From positions 62,001 through 126,000 of the IMG/VR virus record IMGVR_UViG_3300000553_000004: a stretch of DNA of 64,000 bases; one strand, given 5' to 3'. The notes beneath the pieces were generated by a model. That model saw only the letters and a program-made list of their open reading frames with translations. It was not told the DNA's origin and searched no databases. This stretch comes from a virus. The position numbers and the translations under genes are program-made. Positions 41,109 through 49,616 of the stretch are shown here, piece after piece (position 1 is the first letter of the stretch; every line of letters starts with the position of its first letter).

Positions 41109-41927
41109 ATGAGTGGAAAACGTATAGTTCACCTTTTAAGTATTGACCCGCAGAATGACTTCTGTATCGCTAACGGCCCCGGCGGTGAAAAGGGTGCCTT
41201 GGTTGTCGGTGGCGCCGACTCCGATATGACTCGCCTTGCCGGGTTTATCACCAAGAATAAGAAACGTATCGAAGAAATTCACTGTACGCTTGATTCTCAC
41301 CAAAGCGTTCACATCGCCCATCCTATTTTCTGGGTCAATTCCAAACAGGAACATCCCAATCCGTTCACTGTTATCACCGCAGATGACGTCAAGAATGGAA
41401 CGTGGCGGGCATTCTATCCTCCCTTTCAGGAACGGTCCCAAGCCTACGTCGACTCCCTCGCATTGAATCAACGTTACGCCTTGGTCATCTGGCCGCCACA
41501 TTGTATCATCGGTAGTTGGGGAGCGAGTATCGTTCCGGCAGTGTCCAACGCACTCATCGATTGGGAAACCACCAAGTTCAACAAGGTGAATTACGTTCCG
41601 AAGGGTTCCAACTTCTTCACCGAACATTACAGCGGCATCAAAGCCGACGTGATTGATGACACTGACCCGTCGACTAAGTTGAACACTAATTTGATTGACG
41701 CATTGACCACGGCTGATGAAGTTCTCATTACCGGCGAAGCCCTGAGTCACTGTGTAGCTAACACGGTCCGTGACATCGCCACGGAATTCGGTGTGGATAA
41801 CATCAAGAAATTGACGTTGTTGACTGATACCTGTAGTAATGTGACCGGCTTCGAGAAACTTGGACACGATTTCATTCTCGAAATGACCGCCAATGGTATG
41901 AAACTATCGACCACGCGGGATTGGTAA
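41109..41927 (+). CDS. pncA: nicotinamidase
   Basis: 272 residues, isochorismatase fold. D13 (LLSIDPQNDF) and C215 (GEALSHCVANT) would form the catalytic triad with a lysine; HCTLDSHQSVHIAHPIFW holds the metal ligands, and WPPHCIIGSWGA is the usual active-site loop. Converts nicotinamide to nicotinate. Longer than bacterial PncA (about 215 residues), nearer to the eukaryotic and archaeal-like size. First step of the NAD route here. Confidence 0.88.
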   Translation: MSGKRIVHLLSIDPQNDFCIANGPGGEKGALVVGGADSDMTRLAGFITKNKKRIEEIHCTLDSHQSVHIAHPIFWVNSKQEHPNPFTVITADDVKNGTWRAFYPPFQERSQAYVDSLALNQRYALVIWPPHCIIGSWGASIVPAVSNALIDWETTKFNKVNYVPKGSNFFTEHYSGIKADVIDDTDPSTKLNTNLIDALTTADEVLITGEALSHCVANTVRDIATEFGVDNIKKLTLLTDTCSNVTGFEKLGHDFILEMTANGMKLSTTRDW

Positions 41928-41950
41928 TAACAACAAACAAAAATAAAATT

Positions 41951-42703
41951 ATGAGTCTAATTAATACAAATGACCTCGAAGTCATTAACGCCGGTTCGGG
42001 ATACAAATTCAGCGCCACCAAGATTGCAAAACTCGGCGCAGCCGAATATACTTTGGCTACCATCGTCCAAGACGCAAGTGGGTCTGTCAGTGGATTTTCT
42101 GCCGCCTTGGAACAATCCTTGAAGACAATCTTCAAGGCAATGGAAAAGTCCCCACGTAAGGATAACCTCATGCTCCGACTCACACAGTTCAACGACAACT
42201 TGACGGAGCTTCACGGGTTCAAGCTGTTGGGTTCCATCAAGGAAACGGATTATGACAATGTTTTGAACATTGGTGGTATGACCGCCCTACTCGACGCAGT
42301 TGATGAGGGAATTCAAACCACGGCGACGTATGGTAAGCAGTTGACCGACCAGAACTTTCTTGTCAACGCCATCGTAGTCGTTGTTACTGACGGGCAGAGT
42401 AACGCCGGTAACATCTTCGACGCAACGAAAATCAAACAGTCGCTTGAACAGGCTCGTCAGAGTGAGAACCTCGAAAGTATCACCTTGATTTTGGTGGGCG
42501 TCACTAATGATGATAATAACCTTGATGCTTACTTACAAAAATTGGTGACTGACGCCGGTATCACCCAATATATTAGTATTAATAAAGCCACTCCCGGCAA
42601 AATTGCCAAGTTGGCGGCCTTTGTCAGTCAGAGCATTAGTTCGACCAGCGCAGCGTTGGGAAGCGGTCAACCCTCGACGCCGATTAATTCCTTCAAGTTC
42701 TAA
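41951..42703 (+). CDS. vWA domain protein (TerY/YegL-like)
   Basis: 250 residues. MIDAS residues: DASGSVSG, a threonine in NIGGMTALLDAV, and VTDGQSNAG. C-terminal low-complexity Ser/Gly/Pro tail. ATG 41951 is preferred over an upstream frame start at 41921. With the PP2C gene at 43 kb and the kinase-fold gene at 45.6 kb it reproduces the vWA / phosphatase / kinase triad described for TerY-P systems. Confidence 0.85.
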   Translation: MSLINTNDLEVINAGSGYKFSATKIAKLGAAEYTLATIVQDASGSVSGFSAALEQSLKTIFKAMEKSPRKDNLMLRLTQFNDNLTELHGFKLLGSIKETDYDNVLNIGGMTALLDAVDEGIQTTATYGKQLTDQNFLVNAIVVVVTDGQSNAGNIFDATKIKQSLEQARQSENLESITLILVGVTNDDNNLDAYLQKLVTDAGITQYISINKATPGKIAKLAAFVSQSISSTSAALGSGQPSTPINSFKF

Positions 42704-42718
42704 TTGAAAGCGCTCACC

Positions 42719-42751
42719 AAGCGGCGTGGAACTTAACATTCTCCGCCGCTT
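42719..42751. repeat. hairpin overlapping a -35 box
   Basis: AAGCGGCG (42719-42726) pairs with CGCCGCTT (42744-42751). The right arm includes the first bases of TTGACT, and CTTTCTTTC follows. It may end the vWA transcript, tune the promoter, or both. Confidence 0.6.
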
Positions 42752-42776
42752 GACTTTCTTTCAATTTCTGTAATAC
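42750..42776 (+). promoter_or_regulatory. promoter for gene at 42784
   Basis: TTGACT (42750-42755), 15 bp, TAATAC (42771-42776); ATG 7 bases downstream. A 16-bp reading with AATACT is also possible. Confidence 0.65.
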
Positions 42777-42783
42777 TATTGAT

Positions 42784-43035
42784 ATGCGACGTGTAAAGAA
42801 AACTTATTTTCCTATGAAAATTCCGACCGATGTAAAGGTTGGAGATAAGTTTATTACTCTCGTTGATGGACAGTATGCCGACAAAACATTTCCAACAGGA
42901 ACAATAGTATCATACTTGGGTAAATCTAAACCTCACGATTTTGGGGATTGTTATTATGTTTTTCCAAGATTCAAATTTCCAAATGATACCTTACAAAGAC
43001 GAAATTTTTCTTTTGAAGATTTGAAAAAATTATGA
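42784..43035 (+). CDS. hypothetical protein, 83 aa
   Basis: Not recognised. Beta-rich SH3-like pattern (KVGDKFITLVDGQYADKTFP). ATGA overlap with the PP2C gene. Confidence 0.65.
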   Translation: MRRVKKTYFPMKIPTDVKVGDKFITLVDGQYADKTFPTGTIVSYLGKSKPHDFGDCYYVFPRFKFPNDTLQRRNFSFEDLKKL

Positions 43036-43841
43036 ACGCCGACCATTCATTTTATATTGGTAATACTCACAACGTCTGTGAAGACTATGCTCTCTCCGGA
43101 GTTGTGGAGAACGGAGCCTTCGCCATCGTGTGCGACGGATGTTCGTCAAGTCCTGACGTCGACTTTGGAGCTAGGGCATTGGCTTTAAGCGCCAAACGAA
43201 CTCTCGCAATCGGTGGAACTGAAATGATTAGTGATTTGTTTGGTAAAATTACAATCGATAATCTAAGACATATTACCGACCACTTTCCGTTACACCCACA
43301 TTCTTTGGATGCTACGTTATTGGTGACGTGGATTAAGAATAAAGAATTCACGGTGAATATGTACGGTGATGGAGTTTTCTTTCATCAAACCACCAAGTCT
43401 ATTCGTATCATTCATGTTGAATTTGAATCCAACACACCCGCATATCTGTCTTATTATCTTGATAAACTACGTCGTAAGGAATATGATGACACGGTGGTAG
43501 GCGACAAGAAGATTACCGACATAACCATATTCAGAGAAGATGGCGGAGAACCACGTAATATGATTGAAGTCGAAGACTATGTAAAGGCATTTGAGCCTGT
43601 CACATTTAAGGGGTTGGTAGAAGATGGTGACACTGTTGGAGTATGTTCGGATGGTATCAATAGCTTTAAGCGCAGTGATGGTTCCGATATCAACTGGCAA
43701 AATCAGATTCGTGAATTCATCGACTTTAAATCAACCGCCGGTGTATTTGTTCAAAGAAGACTTGGGTTTCTCAAACGCCAGTGGACTAAGAATTTAACAA
43801 CCCACTATGACGATATCAGTCTGGCAACAATTATCATATGA
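43032..43841 (+). CDS. PP2C-family Ser/Thr phosphatase
   Basis: 269 residues. PP2C motifs in order: CEDYAL, VCDGCSSSPDVDFGAR, LDATLL, YGDGVF, VCSDGIN and YDDISLATI, covering the metal-binding aspartates. Likely reverses phosphorylation by the kinase-like protein of the same operon (45593). Cytoplasmic. Confidence 0.85.
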   Translation: MNADHSFYIGNTHNVCEDYALSGVVENGAFAIVCDGCSSSPDVDFGARALALSAKRTLAIGGTEMISDLFGKITIDNLRHITDHFPLHPHSLDATLLVTWIKNKEFTVNMYGDGVFFHQTTKSIRIIHVEFESNTPAYLSYYLDKLRRKEYDDTVVGDKKITDITIFREDGGEPRNMIEVEDYVKAFEPVTFKGLVEDGDTVGVCSDGINSFKRSDGSDINWQNQIREFIDFKSTAGVFVQRRLGFLKRQWTKNLTTHYDDISLATIII

Positions 43842-44062
43842 ATACAAAAATCACAGTTCATGGAAGTGGCAACACTCACTTTCTACGATTTCATCTAAAG
43901 CCTAATAATTGTGGAGTGATTCGATTTGAATCCGAACACAGCTATACTAAGACAGAGGCAGAGGCAGATTACAGAGCCATGTTACTATCATCTAAGTATG
44001 GGTTTGAACGGGATGAATTGCCTACGCATCCTGAAACGGAAGTGTATCCGAGTATGAATTAA
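43838..44062 (+). CDS. hypothetical protein, 74 aa
   Basis: Not recognised. ATGA overlap with the PP2C gene and co-transcribed with the triad. Confidence 0.6.
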   Translation: MNTKITVHGSGNTHFLRFHLKPNNCGVIRFESEHSYTKTEAEADYRAMLLSSKYGFERDELPTHPETEVYPSMN

Positions 44063-44080
44063 AAAGAAACGAATAAATTT

Positions 44081-45310
44081 ATGGGAAGTTTTAATGTATC
44101 ATGTGGTGTCAGTATGATGAGTATCGATGAGGGCGACCGATGCGTTCTCATTCCTTTGACAAAAACAAAATATAGTGACTCAATTTCAGAGGGCGCTTAC
44201 TATATTTCTAATGACGGCCCTATTGGACGATTCCATCCTATTACTTTGCCTATTTTTGGTGAATACAATTCCTATGGAATGTTGGAGAATATTGAGGAAG
44301 ATTCTAACACCAAGGCGATTGAGAAATTTTACGGATGCCCCATCGTTGATTTTGTTCAACATATGTGTAGTCATCATCACAGCGATATCAAAGATAATGA
44401 TAAAGTTCCCAAAAATCCATTCGGTATGTTTGTCAAACGTGAAGTCTACGATGAATTTACAAAGAATCCTATGAACGAGTGGGGCGGCGGAGAAAATTGT
44501 TTTAAGGACTCCGACCTCTGTCCGTTTGTTTTGAAATATTTGGGATTTGTTGAAGATACTACGGTTGAACGCAATTCAACTGAACGTTACAATAGACCAT
44601 TCAAACACGAAAAGATTCCAAATCTAATCGCCTTTAGTGATGGAACGTGGAACAGATTTCAGGTTGACGATAATGTTGAGATGCATCCTTACATTTATCA
44701 TCCTGACGATTTAATGAAGTTTTTGATTGATAATAAGATGTATGTCATGGTCGACCGATTTAACGATTTAAGGAAACTTAGACTCGGTGAAATGGAATAT
44801 GATAAAGATTGTGAAAATCTTATAAAGAGAATTGAGACGGATAAGGAGATGGAGTTGATGCAGGAGAAGTTGACAAACTCCAACGACCTTGATGCCAGGA
44901 AAACACTGGCAATCGCACACGCAATGGCTAGAATGTCAGATGACTTACGACATCAAGAATTCTTAACCTTTGGAAATTGGGCATCAAACAACAAACATTT
45001 CAGAGAGTTGTATTGTGATTTGTTGAAGGATTCTGAATTCAGAAGTCAGATGATTAACTATAAGACATTTGAATCTCAGCTATGGCATGTGAACACTCCG
45101 TTAATGCCGTCTTGGGCAGGTCTTCAATGTGGTAATCATAATGCTGAATTGAGATTATCCAAGTTAATTCAGAAACTTTGTAAACAATCCATCAATAAAC
45201 ATAAAGATTGTTATTGGAGAGAATGGGTGTCAGATTGGTTCACCGAGAAATTGGACAAGATAAAAACGGAATTGGAATTTTCAACAATTTGGAATAAAAT
45301 TAAATCGTGA
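44081..45310 (+). CDS. hypothetical protein, 409 aa
   Basis: Not assigned to a family. Contains MCSHHHSDI, GGGENCFKDSDLCPF, a long helical acidic stretch around residues 225-270 (IKRIETDKEMELMQEKL) and a Trp-rich C-terminus (CYWREWVSDWFTEKLDKIK). Conserved position between the phosphatase and kinase genes suggests it belongs to the triad system. Confidence 0.7.
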   Translation: MGSFNVSCGVSMMSIDEGDRCVLIPLTKTKYSDSISEGAYYISNDGPIGRFHPITLPIFGEYNSYGMLENIEEDSNTKAIEKFYGCPIVDFVQHMCSHHHSDIKDNDKVPKNPFGMFVKREVYDEFTKNPMNEWGGGENCFKDSDLCPFVLKYLGFVEDTTVERNSTERYNRPFKHEKIPNLIAFSDGTWNRFQVDDNVEMHPYIYHPDDLMKFLIDNKMYVMVDRFNDLRKLRLGEMEYDKDCENLIKRIETDKEMELMQEKLTNSNDLDARKTLAIAHAMARMSDDLRHQEFLTFGNWASNNKHFRELYCDLLKDSEFRSQMINYKTFESQLWHVNTPLMPSWAGLQCGNHNAELRLSKLIQKLCKQSINKHKDCYWREWVSDWFTEKLDKIKTELEFSTIWNKIKS

Positions 45311-45600
45311 AAGATAAGGTTGAGAAAGAAGAAAAGAAACGTAAAGGTGTAAAACGTAAAGAACGTTATACATTTACGCCGTCATGGCATATGCCTGTGG
45401 TTCTTCCTCAGATTTGTACGGATGATGTTCAAGTACGAAGATTTGAATATTTAGATGCAATGACCGAATTGTCTGGTTCCAATGAAGGAAGTGAATTGGA
45501 ATCTTTATCTAATGCCAATCACGAACAATTTAAGAACCACGCTTACGTACCGAACGTAGATGGATTTGAAGAAACCGATGGAGATTTTTTAAATGAATAA
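45307..45600 (+). CDS. hypothetical protein, 97 aa, GTG start
   Basis: Very basic N-terminus (KDKVEKEEKKRKGVKRKER), acidic C-terminus (DGFEETDGDFLNE). GTG overlaps the preceding TGA by 4 bases, and the gene overlaps the kinase start by 8 bases. Function unknown. Confidence 0.62.
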   Translation: MKDKVEKEEKKRKGVKRKERYTFTPSWHMPVVLPQICTDDVQVRRFEYLDAMTELSGSNEGSELESLSNANHEQFKNHAYVPNVDGFEETDGDFLNE

Positions 45601-47320
45601 GAAAGTTAAAATTGGAAACAATGGTACGTTTACCATTACCGATAAGTATTACAAGACTACCGGTGGCGAGGCGGCTATCTATGTGAACGGTGGAAAGGTT
45701 TTCAAAATCTACCACGATGCCAATAAGACTCTTCCTGTGAAGAAAATGCAGGAACTTTCTGCGATTCACAATTCTCAAGTAATCGTCCCACAAGACTTAA
45801 TTTTCGATGCTACTACCGGCGCCCCTTTGGGTTATACTGCCGATTACCTTGATGACGTGGAACCATTGTTGAAGTTATTTACCAAGACGTTTAAACAAGA
45901 CAACAACATCGACCCTAAGATGATTGCAGAATTGGTGAAACAAATGCAATTGATTACCGGTGATATTCATTCGGCTAAGTGTTTGATTGTCGACTTCAAT
46001 GAGTTAAATGTATTGGTTAATGTCGGACAGACGGAACTGAAACCGTATTTCATCGATGTTGATAGTTATGCTACCCCAAGCTTCAAGGCTACGGCTATTA
46101 TGGATTCTGTAAGGGATAGACGAGTATCCAAAGTTGATAGCAGTGGGGTGTTGCATTACAGTCCTGATGTCATGTCTGACTGGTTTAGTTGGGGTATTCT
46201 AACCTTTTGGTTATATTCCAATATTCATCCCTTTCGTGGCGGACATAAAAATTACAAGTCGAAGGACAAAGTTAAACAAATGGACGATGGTATTTCGGTA
46301 TTCCACAAGGATGTCAAACTACCGCCCACGGTCAATAACTTCAATCAAATACCAAAACGTCACCACGATTGGTTTATAGACACCTTTAGGGATGGGCATC
46401 GTTCGATACCTCCCCTACCAGACAGCATTGCGCCAACGGTGGTTCCTGCTCCAATAGTGACCATTAAAGGTAATAGTCAAATTGATGTGACTCAAGTGGG
46501 TTCTTATGGAGAAACCGTCATTACATTGATACATTCGATGGGGATGAACTATGTGGTTACGAAGAAGAAGATTTACTGTGAGGACAAGGAACTTTTCAAC
46601 GGTTGTGATAAATATAAGAAAGTCCTATTGTGTCCGGCGACTGATGGGACTATCATTGTGGCGTCGTTGTTAAACAATACCGTCACCTTTACTGATTTGA
46701 TTCGTCAACAAGTCATTGGGACAATCAGTAGTTCGTCGATGATTTTTAGGAACGGTTGTATCTATACCATGAATAATGGTAAATTTATAGAAAATAGATT
46801 CACCGCCATTGGTAACAAACTCATTCACAGAATTAACGAAATCGAAAATGTATCGACCCTTAGTTCGGTAGTCTACGATGGTTGTGTCATACAGAATCTT
46901 TTGGGTAAATACTATTTGGTATTGCCTTATGCTGTCGGCGCTTGTTTCTCCAAGTATCTACCACAGTTGGATGGATACCGCATTGTCGATTGTAAGGCCG
47001 AACGAAACGTCGTGGTGATTATTGGTGAAAAGAATGGTAAGTATGACAGATTCATTGTAGTATTTACCAAGAAAGACTTTACCGATTTCAATGTGAGGAA
47101 GGTCGAGGATGTAAGTTTCAATACTATAAATTATACAACAACAGAACAGGGATTAACATTAATGTTAAATGATAACAATGAACTTGAATTATTTGCCGAC
47201 AACACAAACATTCAGATTATAACCAATCCTCCATTTGACTCGGCGATGCCTCTATTCAACACCAGCGATGGGGTATTTGTGATATTCGGTAATTCGGTTC
47301 ACAAGATTAAGAAGAAGTAA
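45593..47320 (+). CDS. protein-kinase-fold protein (YegI/TerY-P type) with C-terminal beta domain
   Basis: 575 residues. Kinase-like part, residues 1-280: glycine loop TTGGEAAIYVNGGKVFKIYH with K38, a catalytic-loop segment VDFNELNVLV and the metal segment YFIDVDSYATPSFKA; DWFSWGILTFWLYSNIHPFRG is the helix-F to G region of this family. The remaining 290 residues are repetitive beta strands resembling a propeller. The catalytic-loop Asp-to-Asn spacing is close to normal. Forms the third part of the vWA / PP2C / kinase triad. Confidence 0.8.
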   Translation: MNKKVKIGNNGTFTITDKYYKTTGGEAAIYVNGGKVFKIYHDANKTLPVKKMQELSAIHNSQVIVPQDLIFDATTGAPLGYTADYLDDVEPLLKLFTKTFKQDNNIDPKMIAELVKQMQLITGDIHSAKCLIVDFNELNVLVNVGQTELKPYFIDVDSYATPSFKATAIMDSVRDRRVSKVDSSGVLHYSPDVMSDWFSWGILTFWLYSNIHPFRGGHKNYKSKDKVKQMDDGISVFHKDVKLPPTVNNFNQIPKRHHDWFIDTFRDGHRSIPPLPDSIAPTVVPAPIVTIKGNSQIDVTQVGSYGETVITLIHSMGMNYVVTKKKIYCEDKELFNGCDKYKKVLLCPATDGTIIVASLLNNTVTFTDLIRQQVIGTISSSSMIFRNGCIYTMNNGKFIENRFTAIGNKLIHRINEIENVSTLSSVVYDGCVIQNLLGKYYLVLPYAVGACFSKYLPQLDGYRIVDCKAERNVVVIIGEKNGKYDRFIVVFTKKDFTDFNVRKVEDVSFNTINYTTTEQGLTLMLNDNNELELFADNTNIQIITNPPFDSAMPLFNTSDGVFVIFGNSVHKIKKK

Positions 47321-47364
47321 ATTGCCTAACATATCAGATTCTTTTTTAAGTTTTCTACGAACGC

Positions 47365-47392
47365 TTGACACATCCCGACTTCGTGATATATT
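47365..47392 (+). promoter_or_regulatory. promoter for gene at 47404
   Basis: TTGACA (47365-47370), 16 bp, TGA-TATATT (-10 at 47387-47392); ATG 11 bases downstream. Confidence 0.7.
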
Positions 47393-47403
47393 GAACTACC
47401 GAT

Positions 47404-47562
47404 ATGGACGAAAACACCTTAAAAGTTTTACTACAACAATATAACCCAAATGATGAACCGGCAGGCCCTTTCGCCGCCCGATGTTCAGAATGTGGTTCAA
47501 CCGATTTATGGGATGACAATCTTCATTACGGATGTAATAGGTGTCACGCCATTTTAGGATAA
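47404..47562 (+). CDS. small zinc-ribbon protein, 52 aa
   Basis: CSECGSTDLWDDNLHYGCNRCH is a complete CxxC...CxxC zinc ribbon as in small DNA-binding or transcription-type proteins. Function unknown. Confidence 0.7.
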   Translation: MDENTLKVLLQQYNPNDEPAGPFAARCSECGSTDLWDDNLHYGCNRCHAILG

Positions 47563-47565
47563 TTT

Positions 47566-47718
47566 ATGAAATCTATTATAAAACTCGCAGTTATTTGTTT
47601 GATGCCTATGTTAATGGTTGGATGTTCCACCGTAACAACCGAACAAAGTCAAAAACAGATGGATGACTTGAATATGTATATGTTGAGTCACGGTCAACCG
47701 TCACCGACATATCACTGA
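47566..47718 (+). CDS. small lipoprotein, 50 aa
   Basis: Basic N-terminus, hydrophobic core and a lipobox ending MLMVGC-S, so the mature lipoprotein would be about 31 residues. In phages such proteins can block superinfection or act in lysis (Cor, Llp or Rz1-like), but no partner is visible next to it. Envelope-located. Confidence 0.72.
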   Translation: MKSIIKLAVICLMPMLMVGCSTVTTEQSQKQMDDLNMYMLSHGQPSPTYH

Positions 47719-47721
47719 GGC

Positions 47722-47749
47722 TTGACTTTCTATAAACCACTGATAACAT
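47722..47749 (+). promoter_or_regulatory. promoter for gene at 47756
   Basis: TTGACT (47722-47727), 16 bp, TGA-TAACAT (-10 at 47744-47749); ATG exactly 6 bases downstream. Confidence 0.8.
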
Positions 47750-47755
47750 TTGGAT

Positions 47756-47977
47756 ATGAATCAATCAACTATCAATCTGACTAAAGTGACCGACATTAAT
47801 AAGGTCAACCTTAACGACACTTACATTGCCAATTACAACGGAACTTCCTATTTCGGTAAGTTCATTAACGCTGACGTGGGAACATTCAGTAAGAACACGA
47901 ACTTCGTTTGGTTCGGTTCAATTTTTCCTATGGGTATTCCATTTGAATCTCTCGACGCCGTTTTCTCTGTGGCGTAA
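47756..47977 (+). CDS. hypothetical protein, 73 aa
   Basis: Not recognised. Start set by the promoter (an in-frame TTG two codons earlier overlaps the transcription start). Beta-rich (YIANYNGTSYFGKFI). Confidence 0.6.
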   Translation: MNQSTINLTKVTDINKVNLNDTYIANYNGTSYFGKFINADVGTFSKNTNFVWFGSIFPMGIPFESLDAVFSVA

Positions 47978-47979
47978 TA

Positions 47980-48200
47980 ACCAATTTCGGTGTTGTGGTA
48001 TGACTTGTTAAACCGTAAGGCAGGCCCTCTGAGCGAGCTTATAACTCGTCTTAGAAAGAACCCACACACTAATTTTACAGACGACCCCAATCAATAGGGA
48101 ATCAAAACGATACGGGTGATACTGCTTTCCCTTATGAGCCGTTGGTATCATTCTTATGGAAGATACGTTCTCCATAACATAGTCGTCTGGCATCCTTTAT
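47980..48200 (+). ncRNA. candidate structured RNA upstream of the NAD cluster
   Basis: About 230 bases without a good ORF on the plus strand. An 8-bp stem CAGACGAC (48078-48085) / GTCGTCTG (48182-48189) encloses two more helices: AGGGAA (48096-48101) / TTCCCT (48127-48132) and TTATGGA (48154-48160) / TCCATAA (48171-48177). A separate hairpin GCGAG-CTTATAA-CTCGT is at 48033-48049. Motif GATAC/GTATC occurs several times and allows alternative pairings. It would be transcribed from the promoter at 47722. Riboswitch, intron relic or trans-acting RNA are all open. Confidence 0.45.
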
Positions 48201-48206
48201 AAAAAT

Positions 48207-48392
48207 ATGAAATTCAGAGAATTACAACGAGAAGACGTGTTCCACTTTACGTCTTCGCCTTCAACCGAAATTCACAAGAAGATATCATTCCGCAAGTATT
48301 GTGATATATCCAACCGTGGAACCGCAGGCAACCCCATGTGGATTAAAGTGTCTCGCCGTGAGTCGGAAGTGGTGAAACTCAACGTCGCTTGA
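48207..48392 (+). CDS. hypothetical protein, 61 aa
   Basis: Not recognised. Downstream of the structured RNA. Its TGA stop forms part of the pncB -35 box. Confidence 0.55.
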   Translation: MKFRELQREDVFHFTSSPSTEIHKKISFRKYCDISNRGTAGNPMWIKVSRRESEVVKLNVA

Positions 48393-48416
48393 CTTTCAAT
48401 AAACTCCCTATATAAT
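48389..48416 (+). promoter_or_regulatory. promoter of pncB
   Basis: TTGACT (48389-48394), 16 bp, consensus TATAAT (48411-48416); ATG exactly 6 bases downstream. Confidence 0.88.
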
Positions 48417-48422
48417 TTGAGT

Positions 48423-49616
48423 ATGAACTTTGATTCCCCCATCATAATGAGTCTGTTAGATGACGATTTTTATAAATATAGTATGGGAGCAGTTGTGTAT
48501 CACAACTTCCCCAACGCCACTGTCACATACGAATTTTTCAATCGTGGTAAGACTCATTTTCCAAGTGGATTCGCCTTTCAATTGAGAAACCAGATTAAAA
48601 AACTGGCTACTCTGAAATACACTTCTGATGAGATTGAATATCTTAAAGGATTGAATCGTTTCAAGGATACCTACATCGAATTTCTTCGTAATTTTCAGCT
48701 TGACCCGAACGAAATCCACGTAACACAACTCGACTCCGGTGAATTGAAAATCTTCATCAAAGGTTCGTGGTATCGTACAATCTTTTGGGAAGTGAAGTTG
48801 ATGGCAATCATTTCTGAACTATATTTCAGGATGACCGAAACTGAAATGTCGAAAGATTGGGCTGACAGGATTGTTAAAAAGGCCATCAACCTCGACATGG
48901 CTGGATGTAAGTGGAGTGACTTCGGCACCCGCCGTCGCCGTTCTTTTGAAGTTCAGAATCGTGTTGTCGGAACGATGAAGTATTACAAAGGATTCCTCGG
49001 TACGAGTAATATCTATCTGGCAAAGAAATTTGACGTCTCTCCCATCGGAACGTCTGCTCACGAAGCAGTTATGGCAATGGCGGTGTTCGTTGGGTATGAG
49101 AATGCCAACAACGCTTGGTTGAACTATTGGAGTGATTACTACAATGGTGAACTAGGCATCGCTTTGCCTGATACGTTTGGCTCTGATGTATTTTTTAGAA
49201 ATTTCGATGGACGTCTTACCAGACAGTGGGACGGATTGAGGCAGGATAGTGGTGACCCTGAAAACTGGATGGATACTAAAGTTATTCCTCACTATGCCAA
49301 ATACCGCGTCCCTACGAGAGATAAGAAGATTGTGTTCAGTGATAATTTGAATGTTGAAAAGGCAATTAAATTACATTTGAAATATGACGGATTGTTTAAT
49401 GTAATCTTCGGCGTGGGAACGTTTCTCACCAATGATACGTTTAGTGATGAACAGAAGGCCGCCGGCATTCGTCCATTGAACATGGTCATCAAGATTACTT
49501 CGGCTAATTTTGGCAATGGTTGGTATCCGACCGTCAAACTATCGGATGACGCCGGAAAACATACCGGCAGTTCTAATTTAATTGAACAAATTAAATCCCG
49601 ATTGGAAATTAAATGA
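48423..49616 (+). CDS. pncB: nicotinate phosphoribosyltransferase
   Basis: 397 residues. Matches bacterial PncB throughout: LLDDDFYKYSMGAVVYHNFP, FGTRRRRSFEVQ, GTSNIYLAKKFDVSPIGTSAHE with the phosphorylatable His, LPDTFGSDVFFRNF, GLRQDSGDPENW and FSDNLN. Makes nicotinate mononucleotide from nicotinate and PRPP. Resembles PncB rather than NAMPT, so the route goes through the acid form. Overlaps the kinase-phosphatase gene by ATGA; PRPP synthetase is two genes on. Confidence 0.93.
   Translation: MNFDSPIIMSLLDDDFYKYSMGAVVYHNFPNATVTYEFFNRGKTHFPSGFAFQLRNQIKKLATLKYTSDEIEYLKGLNRFKDTYIEFLRNFQLDPNEIHVTQLDSGELKIFIKGSWYRTIFWEVKLMAIISELYFRMTETEMSKDWADRIVKKAINLDMAGCKWSDFGTRRRRSFEVQNRVVGTMKYYKGFLGTSNIYLAKKFDVSPIGTSAHEAVMAMAVFVGYENANNAWLNYWSDYYNGELGIALPDTFGSDVFFRNFDGRLTRQWDGLRQDSGDPENWMDTKVIPHYAKYRVPTRDKKIVFSDNLNVEKAIKLHLKYDGLFNVIFGVGTFLTNDTFSDEQKAAGIRPLNMVIKITSANFGNGWYPTVKLSDDAGKHTGSSNLIEQIKSRLEIK

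Noticed and set aside
41136-41867. 243-codon open frame on the minus strand
   Set aside because: It lies wholly inside pncA in antisense; the plus-strand protein has clear nicotinamidase motifs and a promoter.
41951-42703. Phage tail or capsid protein role for the vWA protein
   Set aside because: The MIDAS residues and its neighbours point to the TerY-P triad, and no structural genes are nearby.
48033-48049. A hairpin with the same 7-base loop (CTTATAA) as the UAU tRNA, suggesting another tRNA
   Set aside because: No acceptor stem or T arm could be fitted around it on either strand.
47980-48200. Group I intron
   Set aside because: The CAGACGAC/GTCGTCTG pair looks like P7 at first, but the flanking genes are complete and the remaining core helices do not fit the expected order.
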